Origin: an uncultured Pelagibacteraceae bacterium
GTDB lineage: Bacteria; Pseudomonadota; Alphaproteobacteria; Pelagibacterales; Pelagibacteraceae
Direction: 5' to 3'
DNA length: 64,000 nt
Assembly: GCA_902571955.1 (NCBI GenBank)
Contig: CACGDZ010000001.1
Coordinates: 124,001-188,000, forward strand
Within the stretch, counting starts at the first letter, position 1. Every line of letters starts with the position of its first letter. Of the stretch, positions 42,640 to 52,197 are shown in pieces. Below the pieces are notes generated by a model. It had not been told where the DNA came from. It did not search any database and was given only the letters and a program-made list of their open reading frames with translations. Position numbers and translations under genes: made by a program.

Positions 42640-43515
42640 CTAGGTAGTTTTGGTTTGTGTTTTTTTTATGGCTATTAAAGAATGAATTGCTATCGTGATA
42701 ATGATAACAATGCCCCCATAGATCGTTTCAGGAGAAGGCTGTTCTTTGATCACCATCCAAACCCATAAAGGTCCAAGAATTGTCTCTAAAAGAAAAAACA
42801 GATTAACTTCAGCAGCGGTTATAAATCTTGGTGCTATAGTTACTAAAACAAAAGGTATAGCTACGCACATTACACACATTATAGGTATATAAAAAATATC
42901 ATTTCCCACTAAAGCAAAGTCTTTTACAAAGAAAAAGGCAAATATAGCGACACATGATTTTCCAATTACAGCAGCAGGCACTAAGTCAGTATATTTTGCA
43001 TATCTTGCAATGTTTGCGTTACAGGCTAACCCAAAAGAGGTAATTAAACCAAATAAATCCCCATAAAAATTGCCAAGACTTAATGAGTCATAAAAAATAT
43101 AAACACAAGCAATAAAGGTAATTATTATAGCGATCCAAGTCTTATTATCAGGTTTTTCTTTTAGGAAAATAGCTCCCAATATTGCAGACAGCATCGGCGC
43201 AAGAGCTACCATTAATAAAGTATTTGCTACATTGGTGTTTTGTATTGAGATAATAAAAGTAATATTACATATGGAAAAACTAATTACATAAAAAATACCT
43301 GGATAACCAATTTTAAATAAAGCTTTTAAGAAATTATTTTTATAAAATAAAAGAAGACCAACGAAAACTACTAAAAACGGTATTGCTCCTCTGTAAAAAA
43401 GCATCCCCCAAGTATCAATATTTGATAATCTAATTAGTAAGGAGTCAGGAGTTATAAACATAATAGCTACAAATGCCATTAAAGAGCCTTTTTGTTGATT
43501 ACTTAAATTATTCAC
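42640..43515 (-). CDS. EamA/DMT-family transporter downstream of gshB
   Basis: 291 residues, about ten hydrophobic helices. The N-terminus SLMAFVAIMFITPDSLLIRL opens the first EamA unit, which ends AILGAIFLKEKPDNKTWIAI; the second unit holds ITAAEVNLFFLLETILGPLW and VWMVIKEQPS. The start overlaps the stop of gshB by four bases, so it is very probably translated with the glutathione genes. Transport of glutathione, gamma-glutamyl compounds or cysteine would fit the neighbourhood, but the substrate is not visible. Confidence 0.87.
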   Translation of the reverse strand: MNNLSNQQKGSLMAFVAIMFITPDSLLIRLSNIDTWGMLFYRGAIPFLVVFVGLLLFYKNNFLKALFKIGYPGIFYVISFSICNITFIISIQNTNVANTLLMVALAPMLSAILGAIFLKEKPDNKTWIAIIITFIACVYIFYDSLSLGNFYGDLFGLITSFGLACNANIARYAKYTDLVPAAVIGKSCVAIFAFFFVKDFALVGNDIFYIPIMCVMCVAIPFVLVTIAPRFITAAEVNLFFLLETILGPLWVWMVIKEQPSPETIYGGIVIIITIAIHSLIAIKKTQTKTT

Positions 43516-44438
43516 GCTTTAAGTTCTTTCCAAAAAGTTTTAGCTAAATTTATTCCCGATAGATCATAAAGTGTTTTAAGTCCAGTTGGAGATGTAACAT
43601 TTATATCTCCATTGAGTTTTTGATCTATAAAATCAATTCCAGCAAAAAAAATATTTTCTTTTTTTAAATCTTTTGCAATAATTTTTGAAATTCTAATTTC
43701 TTTACTTGTTAATTTGATATTAGTTGGTTTCGCTCCTTTACTCATATTACTTAAAATTGAACCTTTCTTTGGAACCCTTGAAATTGCACCACATACTTTT
43801 CCATTAACAATAAAAACTCTTTTGTCTCCATTACTTATTTTAGGAAGAAATTTTTGGCACATGATATGATCATGTTTTTTTATAAATTTATTAACTAATT
43901 TTGGGTTAAATTTAGTTAACAAATGAATATCATTTCCACTGAAACTATGGATGGGTTTTAAAATGACTTTTTTGTTTTTTTTGAAAAATTTTTTAATTTC
44001 ATCCATATTTTGACTAAAAATAGTAGCTGGCATGTATTTTTGGTATTTAGATGAATACAATTTTTCAGAAATATTCCTAATAGAGGTAGGGTGATTAATT
44101 ATTTTAACTTTAGTCTTAATTGTATCCAAAATGTATGTAGTTGAAATGTACTCAAGATTAAAAGGTGGATCCTGACGAATAAGAATAAATTTACATTTTG
44201 TTAAATCTAAACTTTGTTTTTTTAAGACTTTATAGAATTTTTTTTGGCTATAATTAAATTTTATGAAAAAACCCTTGGCTATAACTTTTGAATTAATAAC
44301 TGATAAATTTTTTGGATCGTAATAGAAAATTTTATATTTTTTATTCTGAATTTCGTTTGCTAAAAATACGCTTGTATCCGTTAAAGGATTTAGTTTAGAA
44401 GGATGGTTTCCTTGAATAGCAACAATTTTATTTATCAT
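43512..44438 (-). CDS. gshB: Glutathione synthetase
   Basis: 308 residues, normal for GshB. The ATP-grasp segments appear: ILIRQDPPFNLEYISTTYIL, INHPTSIRNISEKLYSSKY, KKNKKVILKPIHSFSGNDIH and FFAGIDFIDQKLNGDINVTS with PTGLKTL at the C-terminus, the usual site of metal and substrate binding. It joins glycine to gamma-glutamylcysteine to form glutathione. The gene lies between gshA and an EamA transporter, overlapping them by 11 and 4 bases. Glyoxalase I at 5 kb is one user of the product; 5-oxoprolinase near 8-10 kb could recover glutamate from its breakdown. Confidence 0.93.
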   Translation of the reverse strand: MINKIVAIQGNHPSKLNPLTDTSVFLANEIQNKKYKIFYYDPKNLSVINSKVIAKGFFIKFNYSQKKFYKVLKKQSLDLTKCKFILIRQDPPFNLEYISTTYILDTIKTKVKIINHPTSIRNISEKLYSSKYQKYMPATIFSQNMDEIKKFFKKNKKVILKPIHSFSGNDIHLLTKFNPKLVNKFIKKHDHIMCQKFLPKISNGDKRVFIVNGKVCGAISRVPKKGSILSNMSKGAKPTNIKLTSKEIRISKIIAKDLKKENIFFAGIDFIDQKLNGDINVTSPTGLKTLYDLSGINLAKTFWKELKA

Positions 44439-45723
44439 ACAATTCGTCTAAATTTTCGTTTTTTGAAAATTTACTAATCATATGATCTGCGTTTGTTGTC
44501 TTATTATCAATTAGTTTTTGTAGATGATTTAGGAATATAGTCTCGTTATTACCTTTTTTACTTAAAACATCTCTATTCTCTAAACCTTTTCTTGAAAGAT
44601 CTAAAAGTGTAGATGACCAATAAAGAAGATCTTTACCCATTAATTGAGTATTAAATCCTTTTTTGGGTGCCTCTAAATAGGCATTAATTATTTTATCGAT
44701 TTCCCATTTCGAAATAAGTTCATGAACTTCGTTTAAATTTCCATAAAGCATACCTATATTGAAAGCTGGTCCTGCACACAAACAATCCCAACCACAAGTA
44801 TCCATTGATCTTAATTCAATATATTTTTTAACTCTATTCTCAGTAAATATTGTACTTAAGTGAGTGGTTAAGTCTGCTTCAGTTGGTAGTCTATTTCCAA
44901 TTTCTTGGATTTTTCCTTCCATAAAATCCTTAAAGATATATTTCTTACCTGAAATATACTGATCTTTATTTTGTATAAATAATATAGGAAAGTTAATTAC
45001 AAAATCAGCATATTTTTCAAAATTCATATTTTCAAAAAATAATTTAGGCAATCCACCTCTTGAAGTACCTTGCCATACTTTAGATCTATAAGATAAATAG
45101 TTACTATTTTTTTTTTCCACAATTGAGGAATTAGCAAACAAAGCAATTGCAACGGGTACAATTGAATTTGCTACTCTAAACTTTTTAATAAAATCTTCCT
45201 CTGCGCTATAGTCCATATTTAACTGAGTGCCACATGTTCGATACATCATATCTAAACTAAGTTCACCACCTAGAGGCATATCCTTAGTCATCAATTTATA
45301 TCGTTGTTTAGGATTGTTTGGGATTTCACTTAATTTAGATATTGGATCGAATCCAGTACTTACAATCTTTATATCTAATTTTTTTGTAACTTGTTTTAAT
45401 TCAAACAAATAGTCTTGTGACTCTGCACAAGCTTCGTGCATATGATTTAATTTATCTCCTGATAATTCTATCTGATTACCTGGTTCAAGAGTAATATTTT
45501 TTCCACCTTTATTAAGAGCAATGATATTATCTTTTTCAAAAACTGGATTCCAGCCAAATTCAAGCAGGGCTGTAAACATTTCTTTTATTTTTGGATAATT
45601 AATTCTTTTATTATCTAAATTATTAAATAAAAACTTTTCATGCTCGATCCCAATTTTGAAATTTTTGGGTTCCTTAATACCTGATTTAAAATAATTTATA
45701 ATTTTTTCTTTTGAATCAATCAT
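44428..45723 (-). CDS. gshA: Glutamate-cysteine ligase
   Basis: 431 residues, matching the plant/alphaproteobacterial GCS2-type enzyme. FKIGIEHEKFLFNNLDNKRI carries the catalytic Glu region, NITLEPGNQIELSGDKLNHM and MYRTCGTQLNMDYSAEEDFI follow, with ENRVKKYIELRSMDTCGWDC in the C-terminal half. It makes gamma-glutamylcysteine from glutamate, cysteine and ATP, the committed step to glutathione. The end overlaps gshB by 11 bases. The enzyme differs from the E. coli GshA class, as expected for alphaproteobacteria. Confidence 0.93.
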   Translation of the reverse strand: MIDSKEKIINYFKSGIKEPKNFKIGIEHEKFLFNNLDNKRINYPKIKEMFTALLEFGWNPVFEKDNIIALNKGGKNITLEPGNQIELSGDKLNHMHEACAESQDYLFELKQVTKKLDIKIVSTGFDPISKLSEIPNNPKQRYKLMTKDMPLGGELSLDMMYRTCGTQLNMDYSAEEDFIKKFRVANSIVPVAIALFANSSIVEKKNSNYLSYRSKVWQGTSRGGLPKLFFENMNFEKYADFVINFPILFIQNKDQYISGKKYIFKDFMEGKIQEIGNRLPTEADLTTHLSTIFTENRVKKYIELRSMDTCGWDCLCAGPAFNIGMLYGNLNEVHELISKWEIDKIINAYLEAPKKGFNTQLMGKDLLYWSSTLLDLSRKGLENRDVLSKKGNNETIFLNHLQKLIDNKTTNADHMISKFSKNENLDELYDK

Positions 45724-45752
45724 GCGCTGTAAGTAGTGATTTATAGTTAAAT

Positions 45753-46310
45753 TTAAAGATAATAATAAGGCTCTTTTGCGAATATTTTTTTAACTAACGG
45801 CTTAAAATCACCCAAAGTCATACTTTTGTAATCAGGGTCAAAAGAGCATTGGTCATATTTTTCACAAAAATCTATAGTGTCTTGATAATACTTGTGGTCT
45901 TTAAATTTATCTCTCGCATTTCTATCGCCACCTAAATGATGAGCACTGTAGTAAGTTTGAAAAAGACCATGATGTAGAATAATCCAATAAGTTTTTTCCG
46001 AAACATAAGGTCTAAGTATTGATGCAGCATATTGGGAATGATTCATTGGCGCTAGATCATCTCCAATATCATGTAGTAAAGTTGCAACAACCATTTCATC
46101 ACTTTCTTTATTTTTAAAAGCTCTTGTTGCAGCTTGTAATGAGTGTTCTAGTCTAGTGATTTTGTAACCTTCTAAAGTAGTAGTTTGTTTTGATAAATAA
46201 TTTAAAACTCTCTCAGCTGTTTGTCTTTCAAAGTTTTTCTCAAATTTTTCAAGAAGCTCATAATCTTCCTTAGTTCCGTTTTTCATTTCAGTAAAATTTA
46301 CTGTTTTCAT
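45753..46310 (-). CDS. HD-domain protein (possible PhnZ/TmpB-like oxygenase)
   Basis: 185 residues. HD motif pieces are ITRLEHSLQAATRAF, VATLLHDIGDDLAPMNHSQY, IILHHGLFQTYYSAHHLGGD and EKYDQCSFDPDYKSMTL. The pattern of an early His, HD, two later His and a final Asp resembles both metal phosphohydrolases and mixed-valent diiron oxygenases of the PhnZ/TmpB/MIOX type. Which activity applies cannot be settled by eye. It lies between gshA and purF on the same strand, three bases after purF. No signal peptide, so cytosolic. Confidence 0.78.
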   Translation of the reverse strand: MKTVNFTEMKNGTKEDYELLEKFEKNFERQTAERVLNYLSKQTTTLEGYKITRLEHSLQAATRAFKNKESDEMVVATLLHDIGDDLAPMNHSQYAASILRPYVSEKTYWIILHHGLFQTYYSAHHLGGDRNARDKFKDHKYYQDTIDFCEKYDQCSFDPDYKSMTLGDFKPLVKKIFAKEPYYYL

Positions 46311-46313
46311 AAT

Positions 46314-47795
46314 TTAATTGTTTGATCCAGTACTTAGTAAAGATAACTGAGTTATTTTATTATCTCCTAATTCATCCACTAATTTAACAGGATATTCACC
46401 TGTGAAATAATGGTCTGTTAATTGTGGATATGTTTCGTTTCTTTTTTCGAAACCAATAGCTTTATACAATCCTTCAATTGATAAAAATCTTAATGATTTA
46501 GCTCCAATATATTCACAAATTTCATCATTTGTTTTATTTGCTGCTAACAATTCTTTTTTTGTAGGTGTATCTACACCATAGAAATCTGGATATCTTATTT
46601 CAGGGCACGCAATTTTAACATGGACTTCTTTTGCACCAGCTTCGTAAAGCATTTTAACTATTTTATATGAAGTGGTTCCTCTTACAAGAGAGTCATCAAT
46701 TAGAATGATTTTTTTATTTTTAATTGTAGTTTGATTAGCATTTAATTTTAATTTAACACCCAAACTTCTAATTTTCTGGCTTGGTTCAATGAAAGTTCTG
46801 CCAACATAATGATTTCTAATTAATCCATATTCAAAGTTCATTTTTAACTCTTGAGCAAAACCCATAGCAGCAGCGTTTCCAGAGTCTGGGACTGGAACCA
46901 CTATATCAGCATCAGTATCATTTTCCTTTGCAAGTTCTCTACCAATATTTTTTCTATGCTCATATGCTGTTTTGCCTCCAATCAGACTGTCTGGTCTTGA
47001 AAAATAAATATATTCAAATACACATGGTCTAACTTTTTTTGCAGGGAAGGGCTTAATACTTCTCAGCACGTTATTTTCGATTAAAACAATCTCACCATTT
47101 TCAACTTCTCTTACAAATTTTGCACCAATTATATCAAACGCACAAGTCTCAGAAGCTAAAACATAACTATTACCAAGCTTACCGATTACAAGAGGTCTAA
47201 TTCCATAAGGGTCTCTAACACCAATTAATGAGTTTTGAGTTAACATCACTAATGCATAGCCACCTTGAATTTGAAAAATTGCATCAATTACTTTGTCAAT
47301 TGTTTTTGGTCTTTTTGATTTAGCAATTAATTGAACAATCGTTTCAGTATCTGAAGTAGTGTAAAATATAGCTCCATCTTCAACTAGTTTATTTCTTAAA
47401 GCTATCGAATTAGTAAGATTTCCATTATGCGCAACCCCAATACCACCTGCATTAGTGTCAGCAAAAAAGGGCTGAATGTTTCTTAATATATTATTACCAG
47501 TTGTGCTATATCTGTTATGGCCAATTGCATAATTTCCCTTAAGATTATTAAGTACTTTTTCTTTGTTAAAATTATCACCGACTAAACCAAATCTTTTTTC
47601 AGAATAATATTTTTCTCCATCAAAAGTAACTATTCCACAACCTTCCTGACCTCTGTGTTGTAGAGCATGTAGTCCAAGTGCTGTTAGAGCTGAAGCATCT
47701 TTTGCATTGCTAATACCAAAAACTCCGCATTCTTCCTTAAGTCTTGGATTATAGGTCTTTAATTTTTTCTTTAGAATCTTGATATGTTTTTTCAT
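46314..47795 (-). CDS. purF: Amidophosphoribosyltransferase
   Basis: 493 residues, normal. Residues 1-22 form a basic propeptide (MKKHIKILKKKLKTYNPRLK and two Glu) that would be removed to expose the catalytic Cys of CGVFGI. GIGVAHNGNLTNSIALRNKL and the PRPP loop IILIDDSLVRGTTSYKIVKM are clear. The enzyme transfers ammonia from glutamine to PRPP, the first committed step of purine synthesis. It overlaps the cvpA end by 47 bases, in keeping with the cvpA-purF order of many bacteria. Start: the ATG at 47795 is the only one before the Cys. Confidence 0.97.
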   Translation of the reverse strand: MKKHIKILKKKLKTYNPRLKEECGVFGISNAKDASALTALGLHALQHRGQEGCGIVTFDGEKYYSEKRFGLVGDNFNKEKVLNNLKGNYAIGHNRYSTTGNNILRNIQPFFADTNAGGIGVAHNGNLTNSIALRNKLVEDGAIFYTTSDTETIVQLIAKSKRPKTIDKVIDAIFQIQGGYALVMLTQNSLIGVRDPYGIRPLVIGKLGNSYVLASETCAFDIIGAKFVREVENGEIVLIENNVLRSIKPFPAKKVRPCVFEYIYFSRPDSLIGGKTAYEHRKNIGRELAKENDTDADIVVPVPDSGNAAAMGFAQELKMNFEYGLIRNHYVGRTFIEPSQKIRSLGVKLKLNANQTTIKNKKIILIDDSLVRGTTSYKIVKMLYEAGAKEVHVKIACPEIRYPDFYGVDTPTKKELLAANKTNDEICEYIGAKSLRFLSIEGLYKAIGFEKRNETYPQLTDHYFTGEYPVKLVDELGDNKITQLSLLSTGSNN

Positions 47796-48294
47796 TAGGA
47801 AATTCTTTTATCAAATAACTACTACCTTTTTCTAAATATGGAAAGACGTATGATTTGTCAAAATTTATTGGCCATTTATCATAATTATAAACGATATGAG
47901 CACCTGAAAATATACAAACAGAAATAATGTAAGCTCTTATAAAACCAAAAAAGAATCCAAATGTTGTATCTAAGCCACCGATTCCCGTATATCTGACTGC
48001 TTTGCTTATTCCTTTGTTAACTAATAGAACCAAAAAGATAACAACCACAAATATTACTATTCCCAAACCAACATCAAGCACATACTCATTATCAATTATG
48101 TCTTTTACATAAGGTTTAATTTTAGGAAATAGAATTAATGTAATTATGTATGCCAACAACCATTTAGCCATTGAGAGAATACTTAAAATGAAGCCTTTTT
48201 TGTAACAATTTATTAAAGAAAGGATTGTTAAAATTAAATAAATTAAATCAATTATCGATATTGCTTTATAAAAATCTTTTATGATTTCTAACAT
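47749..48294 (-). CDS. cvpA: CvpA-family membrane protein
   Basis: 181 residues with four to five hydrophobic helices. SIIDLIYLILTILSLINCYK, KGFILSILSMAKWLLAYII and YTGIGGLDTTFGFFFGFIRA, a family hallmark, are present. CvpA was named for colicin V production and precedes purF in enterobacteria, as here, with a 47-base overlap. Its role is envelope homeostasis or transport, not well defined. Its start shares one base with the stop of the RND/MMPL gene upstream. Confidence 0.88.
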   Translation of the reverse strand: MLEIIKDFYKAISIIDLIYLILTILSLINCYKKGFILSILSMAKWLLAYIITLILFPKIKPYVKDIIDNEYVLDVGLGIVIFVVVIFLVLLVNKGISKAVRYTGIGGLDTTFGFFFGFIRAYIISVCIFSGAHIVYNYDKWPINFDKSYVFPYLEKGSSYLIKEFPNEKTYQDSKEKIKDL

Positions 48295-50690
48295 TAAGAA
48301 GATTTGCCAAAAGGTTTAATAATTAAGATTAATGCGGGAAGTAGGGTTAATACTGATATCATAGCTAATAACATAGCTAGTCCTGTAAACACACCAAAAT
48401 AAATTGTTGGGATAAACTTTGATAACACCAAAATTGAAAATCCAAAAACAATCGTTATTGAAGTGTTAAGTATAGCGACCCCAACAGTTGAATGACAAGT
48501 TTTTAATGTTTTGTTGTAATCTTTTATTTTATTAAACTCTTCTTTAAATCTGTAAATATAATGAATACTGTTATCTACCGCAATACCTATTGTAATTGCT
48601 GCTATCGTTATCGTCATCATATCCAAGGGTATTCCTAACAGTCCAATTATTCCCAGTATAAAAAAAGCTGCAATAAAATTTGGAACAACACCAATTAATG
48701 AAAGTTTTATATTTCTGAATAAGATTATGAACATTGAAAATATCCCAATAATAACCAATCCTAATGTTAAAATCTGAGATTTAAACAGGCTTTGTAATAA
48801 GTTATTAAACAATATTAATACACCTGCTAATTTGTAATCTTTTTCTTCTAAACCAAATTTATCTTTTAGATCAAAATTAATTTTGTTAATTAAATCATTT
48901 CTTCTTAAATCCTCCTGGGAGTCTATAATTCTTAAACTAATTCGAGCCTCATTATCTTTAATTGAAAGATAGGGATCAATGATTTCAGTTTTAATACTCT
49001 CTGGAATTTTTGAGTAAAGCACTCCCATTTCTAAAGTGCCCAAAGGCTTGTTATTATTTAATTGAGTAGCTACTTCAATAATGGATGAAAAAGAGAGAAC
49101 TTTACCAATTTCAGGTAGGCTATCCAAGTAATTATGAACAGATATGATCAGATCAATTTTATCTTTAGTAAACCAATATTTTTCATCATTTGAATCTTCT
49201 TCGTCGCCCCAATCATCAAATTCATCATCTTCTTCAGATTTTTTTACTTTTTCTTTCTCAGGAAACTTTATAATAACCTCTAAAGGTGTAGTTCCACCCA
49301 GCTCTTCATCTATAAGTTTCATACCTTTATAAATTTCGGTATTCTTATCAAAGTAATTTATAAAACTATTTTCAACCTCTAGCTTACTTATTCCAACAAT
49401 ACTTATAATTATAATTATTCCAGTTGCTAGCAAAATTGAGTTTTTATTATTAATAGAAATTAGACCAAGTAAATTCGTAATTTTTGATTTCTGTTCTTTC
49501 TTAACTGAAATGTTATTTGTGGGTGCAAAATTTAAAAGGGTGGGTAGCAGAGTAAATGTGATGATGAATGATGTAATTAACCCAAAAGTCATCATCCAAC
49601 CAAAATCAATAATAGGTTTTATTTCACTAAAAATTAAAGATAAGAAAGCAAAAATTGTTGTTAGAACAGTATAAAGAATTGGCCAAAACATTTTTGAAGT
49701 TGTTAAGGAAATAATTTCAAAATTGTTTTTTGATGGAAAATCTTTTTTAAATTGAAGAAATCTTGTGCTCATATGAATATTCATCGCCATTGTTAGAATT
49801 AACATCAGTGCAATAAAATTTGATGAAATAACCGTAACTTTCCATCCTAGCAATCCAAGTAATCCTGTCATTATTATTACAGAAAAAAGACAACTACTAA
49901 TAGGAACTACAATCCAAAGAAGACTTCTAAAAACAAACCATAAAGTGGCAATTATAAATAATAGCACTCCTAAACCAAAAACAATTATATCACTTTTGAT
50001 AAAAGTCATCATATCATCAGCAATCATCGGTATTCCTCCAAGATAGATCTTTCCAACATCACCATAACTTTGAATAACTTGTCTAATTTCTAAAATATTC
50101 TGATGGTTTTGTTTTTTGATTAGATCTTTAATTAGTTCAACTTCTTCTTTTGTTTTATTTTCAATATTTTCTAATTTTTGAGATGGTTTAATGTTAACAA
50201 TAATCCCACTAGTTTTACCATCCTCACTAATGACAAAATTTCTAAAAACAGGACTATTTAAAATTTCTTTAAAACCTCGATTTCTATCAACATCTTCATC
50301 TTTTAAAGTTTTAAAGCTTTCTAGTCTTTCTTGAAGGGGTGCATCAGAATTATTTAAAAGTGGAATATCTAATAAAGTAATTACACTATGGACCCAGTTG
50401 AGGCTTTGAATTTTATATTTTAAACTTAATAAATTATTAATTGATGAGTCAGTTACCATTCCCTCATTTGGTGTATAGGTAAGAATTAAGAATTCTTTAG
50501 AACCGTACCTTTCAGATACTTCTTTAAGATATGCTAAATCTGGATCACCTTCTATTAAGAGAGTTTCAGATGAAGCATCAAGTCTAAAATTTTTTGAATA
50601 ATATCCAAAACTTAAAATTGCAATAATCAACAATACAAATATTGCTTTGGGGTTTTTAAGGATAACATTTTGATAAAAGTGAGCTATCAT
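48294..50690 (-). CDS. RND/MMPL-superfamily exporter
   Basis: 798 residues with the two-fold RND plan: a first helix (KAIFVLLIIAILSFGYY), a large periplasmic domain, a block of helices near 230-400, then the repeat with a second domain and block near 640-795. TITIAAITIGIAVDNSIHYI with the intramembrane Asp lies in the second block, and IALMLILTMAMNIHMSTRFL in the first. Between residues 475 and 505 there is an acidic insertion (EEDDEFDDWGDEEDSNDEKY) in the second periplasmic domain. Likely cargo is a lipid or hopanoid, as for related MMPL proteins, but it is not seen here. Confidence 0.87.
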   Translation of the reverse strand: MIAHFYQNVILKNPKAIFVLLIIAILSFGYYSKNFRLDASSETLLIEGDPDLAYLKEVSERYGSKEFLILTYTPNEGMVTDSSINNLLSLKYKIQSLNWVHSVITLLDIPLLNNSDAPLQERLESFKTLKDEDVDRNRGFKEILNSPVFRNFVISEDGKTSGIIVNIKPSQKLENIENKTKEEVELIKDLIKKQNHQNILEIRQVIQSYGDVGKIYLGGIPMIADDMMTFIKSDIIVFGLGVLLFIIATLWFVFRSLLWIVVPISSCLFSVIIMTGLLGLLGWKVTVISSNFIALMLILTMAMNIHMSTRFLQFKKDFPSKNNFEIISLTTSKMFWPILYTVLTTIFAFLSLIFSEIKPIIDFGWMMTFGLITSFIITFTLLPTLLNFAPTNNISVKKEQKSKITNLLGLISINNKNSILLATGIIIIISIVGISKLEVENSFINYFDKNTEIYKGMKLIDEELGGTTPLEVIIKFPEKEKVKKSEEDDEFDDWGDEEDSNDEKYWFTKDKIDLIISVHNYLDSLPEIGKVLSFSSIIEVATQLNNNKPLGTLEMGVLYSKIPESIKTEIIDPYLSIKDNEARISLRIIDSQEDLRRNDLINKINFDLKDKFGLEEKDYKLAGVLILFNNLLQSLFKSQILTLGLVIIGIFSMFIILFRNIKLSLIGVVPNFIAAFFILGIIGLLGIPLDMMTITIAAITIGIAVDNSIHYIYRFKEEFNKIKDYNKTLKTCHSTVGVAILNTSITIVFGFSILVLSKFIPTIYFGVFTGLAMLLAMISVLTLLPALILIIKPFGKSS

Positions 50691-50711
50691 TCAAGCTCTT
50701 TATATTTGAAT

Positions 50712-52130
50712 TTAACTTGATTGAGTATCTTTAAATTTTGTAAATCTTTCCTCAAATTCTAGAGTTACATTACCAATAGGACCATGTCGTTGTTTTCCAA
50801 TTATAATTTGAGCTAAATGTGCAACTTCATTCATTTTCGCTTGCCACTCTGCATGTTCAACTGTCGCTTCTCTTGGTTCTTTTCTAGACAGATAATATCC
50901 TTCTCTATAAACAAACATTACTACATCAGCATCTTGTTCAATAGATCCAGATTCTCTTAAATCTGCTAATTGTGGTTTGTGATCATCTCTTTGTTCTACT
51001 TGTCTAGACAATTGTGAAAGAGCCACTACCGGAACAGAAAGCTCCTTAGCTATTGCTTTAAGTCCTTGAGTAATTTGAGAAATCTCTTGAACTCTTCCAT
51101 CTTTATTGAATGTGGTTCCTCTCATTAATTGGATGTAATCAACTACTATCATATCAAGGCCAAAAAGCCTTTTAATACGTCTCGCTCTATTACTCAGAGC
51201 AGCAATACTTATTGCTGGAGTTTCATCAATATAAAGGGGTAGTTCAGAAATATTTTTTGATGTTTCTAAAAATTTATCAAATTGATCATCTGATATCCTT
51301 CCTCTTCTAATATCATTGGAGCTAATTCTTGCTTGCTCAGATATAATTCTTGTAGACAATTGTTCTGAGGACATTTCAAGCGAGAAGAAAGCTATAGATG
51401 ATTTCTTACCACTCTCTTGTAGTTTTTGAGCAGCATTAAATGCAATATTCGTTGCTAGTGAGGTTTTACCCATAGATGGACGACCAGCAATAATAATTAA
51501 ATCTGATTGATGTAAACCACCGAGCTTATCATCCAAATCTCTTAAACCAGTTGGGACACCAACGATTCCCTCTTCATTCTTATAAGCAGCTGAGGCCATT
51601 TCAATTGTTTGTTTCATTGCTTCATCAAATTTTACTAAAGAAGAATTGAAAGAACCTTTTTCAGCTAAATCAAATAATAATCTTTCAGAACTTTCGATTA
51701 TAGATTGTCCGTTTGTATCAAGATCATTTATTTTTGCACTATCAATAGTTTGTTCAGAAATTTTTATTAATTCTCTTCTTACAAACATATCATAAATTAT
51801 TTTTGAATATTCTATTGCTTGTCTAACTGATGTAGAAAATTTTGTGATCTTTACTAAATATTCTGGAATATTTAGATCATCTTTTTCATCTTCAAAATAA
51901 TTTTTTAAAGTAATTGGGTTAGCTAACATTCCTTTATAGATAAGCCTTTCTATTGCCTCAAATATTTTTTGATGCATTGGATCGTAAAAGTTTAAACTAG
52001 AAATAATCGTGTTTATTTCGTCAAAAATATCATTGCTTACTAGGATAGACCCTATGACGGCTTGCTCTGCTTCAATGTTATTTGGTAACTCTTTAAATTG
52101 ATCTTTAACTATACTTAAGTTGTTTTCCAT
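50712..52130 (-). CDS. dnaB: Replicative DNA helicase
   Basis: 472 residues, normal. NNIEAEQAVIGSILVSNDIF opens the N-terminal domain. The RecA-like domain has IIAGRPSMGKTSLATNIAFN (Walker A), LDMIVVDYIQLMRG (Walker B), ALSQLSRQVEQRDDHKPQLA, LRESGSIEQDADVVMFVYRE and IGKQRHGPIGNVTLEFEERF. No intein is present. DnaB is the ring helicase at the replication fork. It follows rplI with a 67-base gap on the same strand, the common rpsF-rpsR-rplI-dnaB order. Confidence 0.97.
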   Translation of the reverse strand: MENNLSIVKDQFKELPNNIEAEQAVIGSILVSNDIFDEINTIISSLNFYDPMHQKIFEAIERLIYKGMLANPITLKNYFEDEKDDLNIPEYLVKITKFSTSVRQAIEYSKIIYDMFVRRELIKISEQTIDSAKINDLDTNGQSIIESSERLLFDLAEKGSFNSSLVKFDEAMKQTIEMASAAYKNEEGIVGVPTGLRDLDDKLGGLHQSDLIIIAGRPSMGKTSLATNIAFNAAQKLQESGKKSSIAFFSLEMSSEQLSTRIISEQARISSNDIRRGRISDDQFDKFLETSKNISELPLYIDETPAISIAALSNRARRIKRLFGLDMIVVDYIQLMRGTTFNKDGRVQEISQITQGLKAIAKELSVPVVALSQLSRQVEQRDDHKPQLADLRESGSIEQDADVVMFVYREGYYLSRKEPREATVEHAEWQAKMNEVAHLAQIIIGKQRHGPIGNVTLEFEERFTKFKDTQSS

Positions 52131-52197
52131 AAAACAAGCTTACAAGAAAAATAATTAAATCAAATTATAAATTAATACTGGGGAAAAAAATGTATAA

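Noticed and set aside
49190..49270. Acidic low-complexity stretch in the RND/MMPL gene as a possible assembly artefact
   Set aside because: The frame is continuous through it and codon use is like the neighbours; such loops occur in periplasmic domains of this family.
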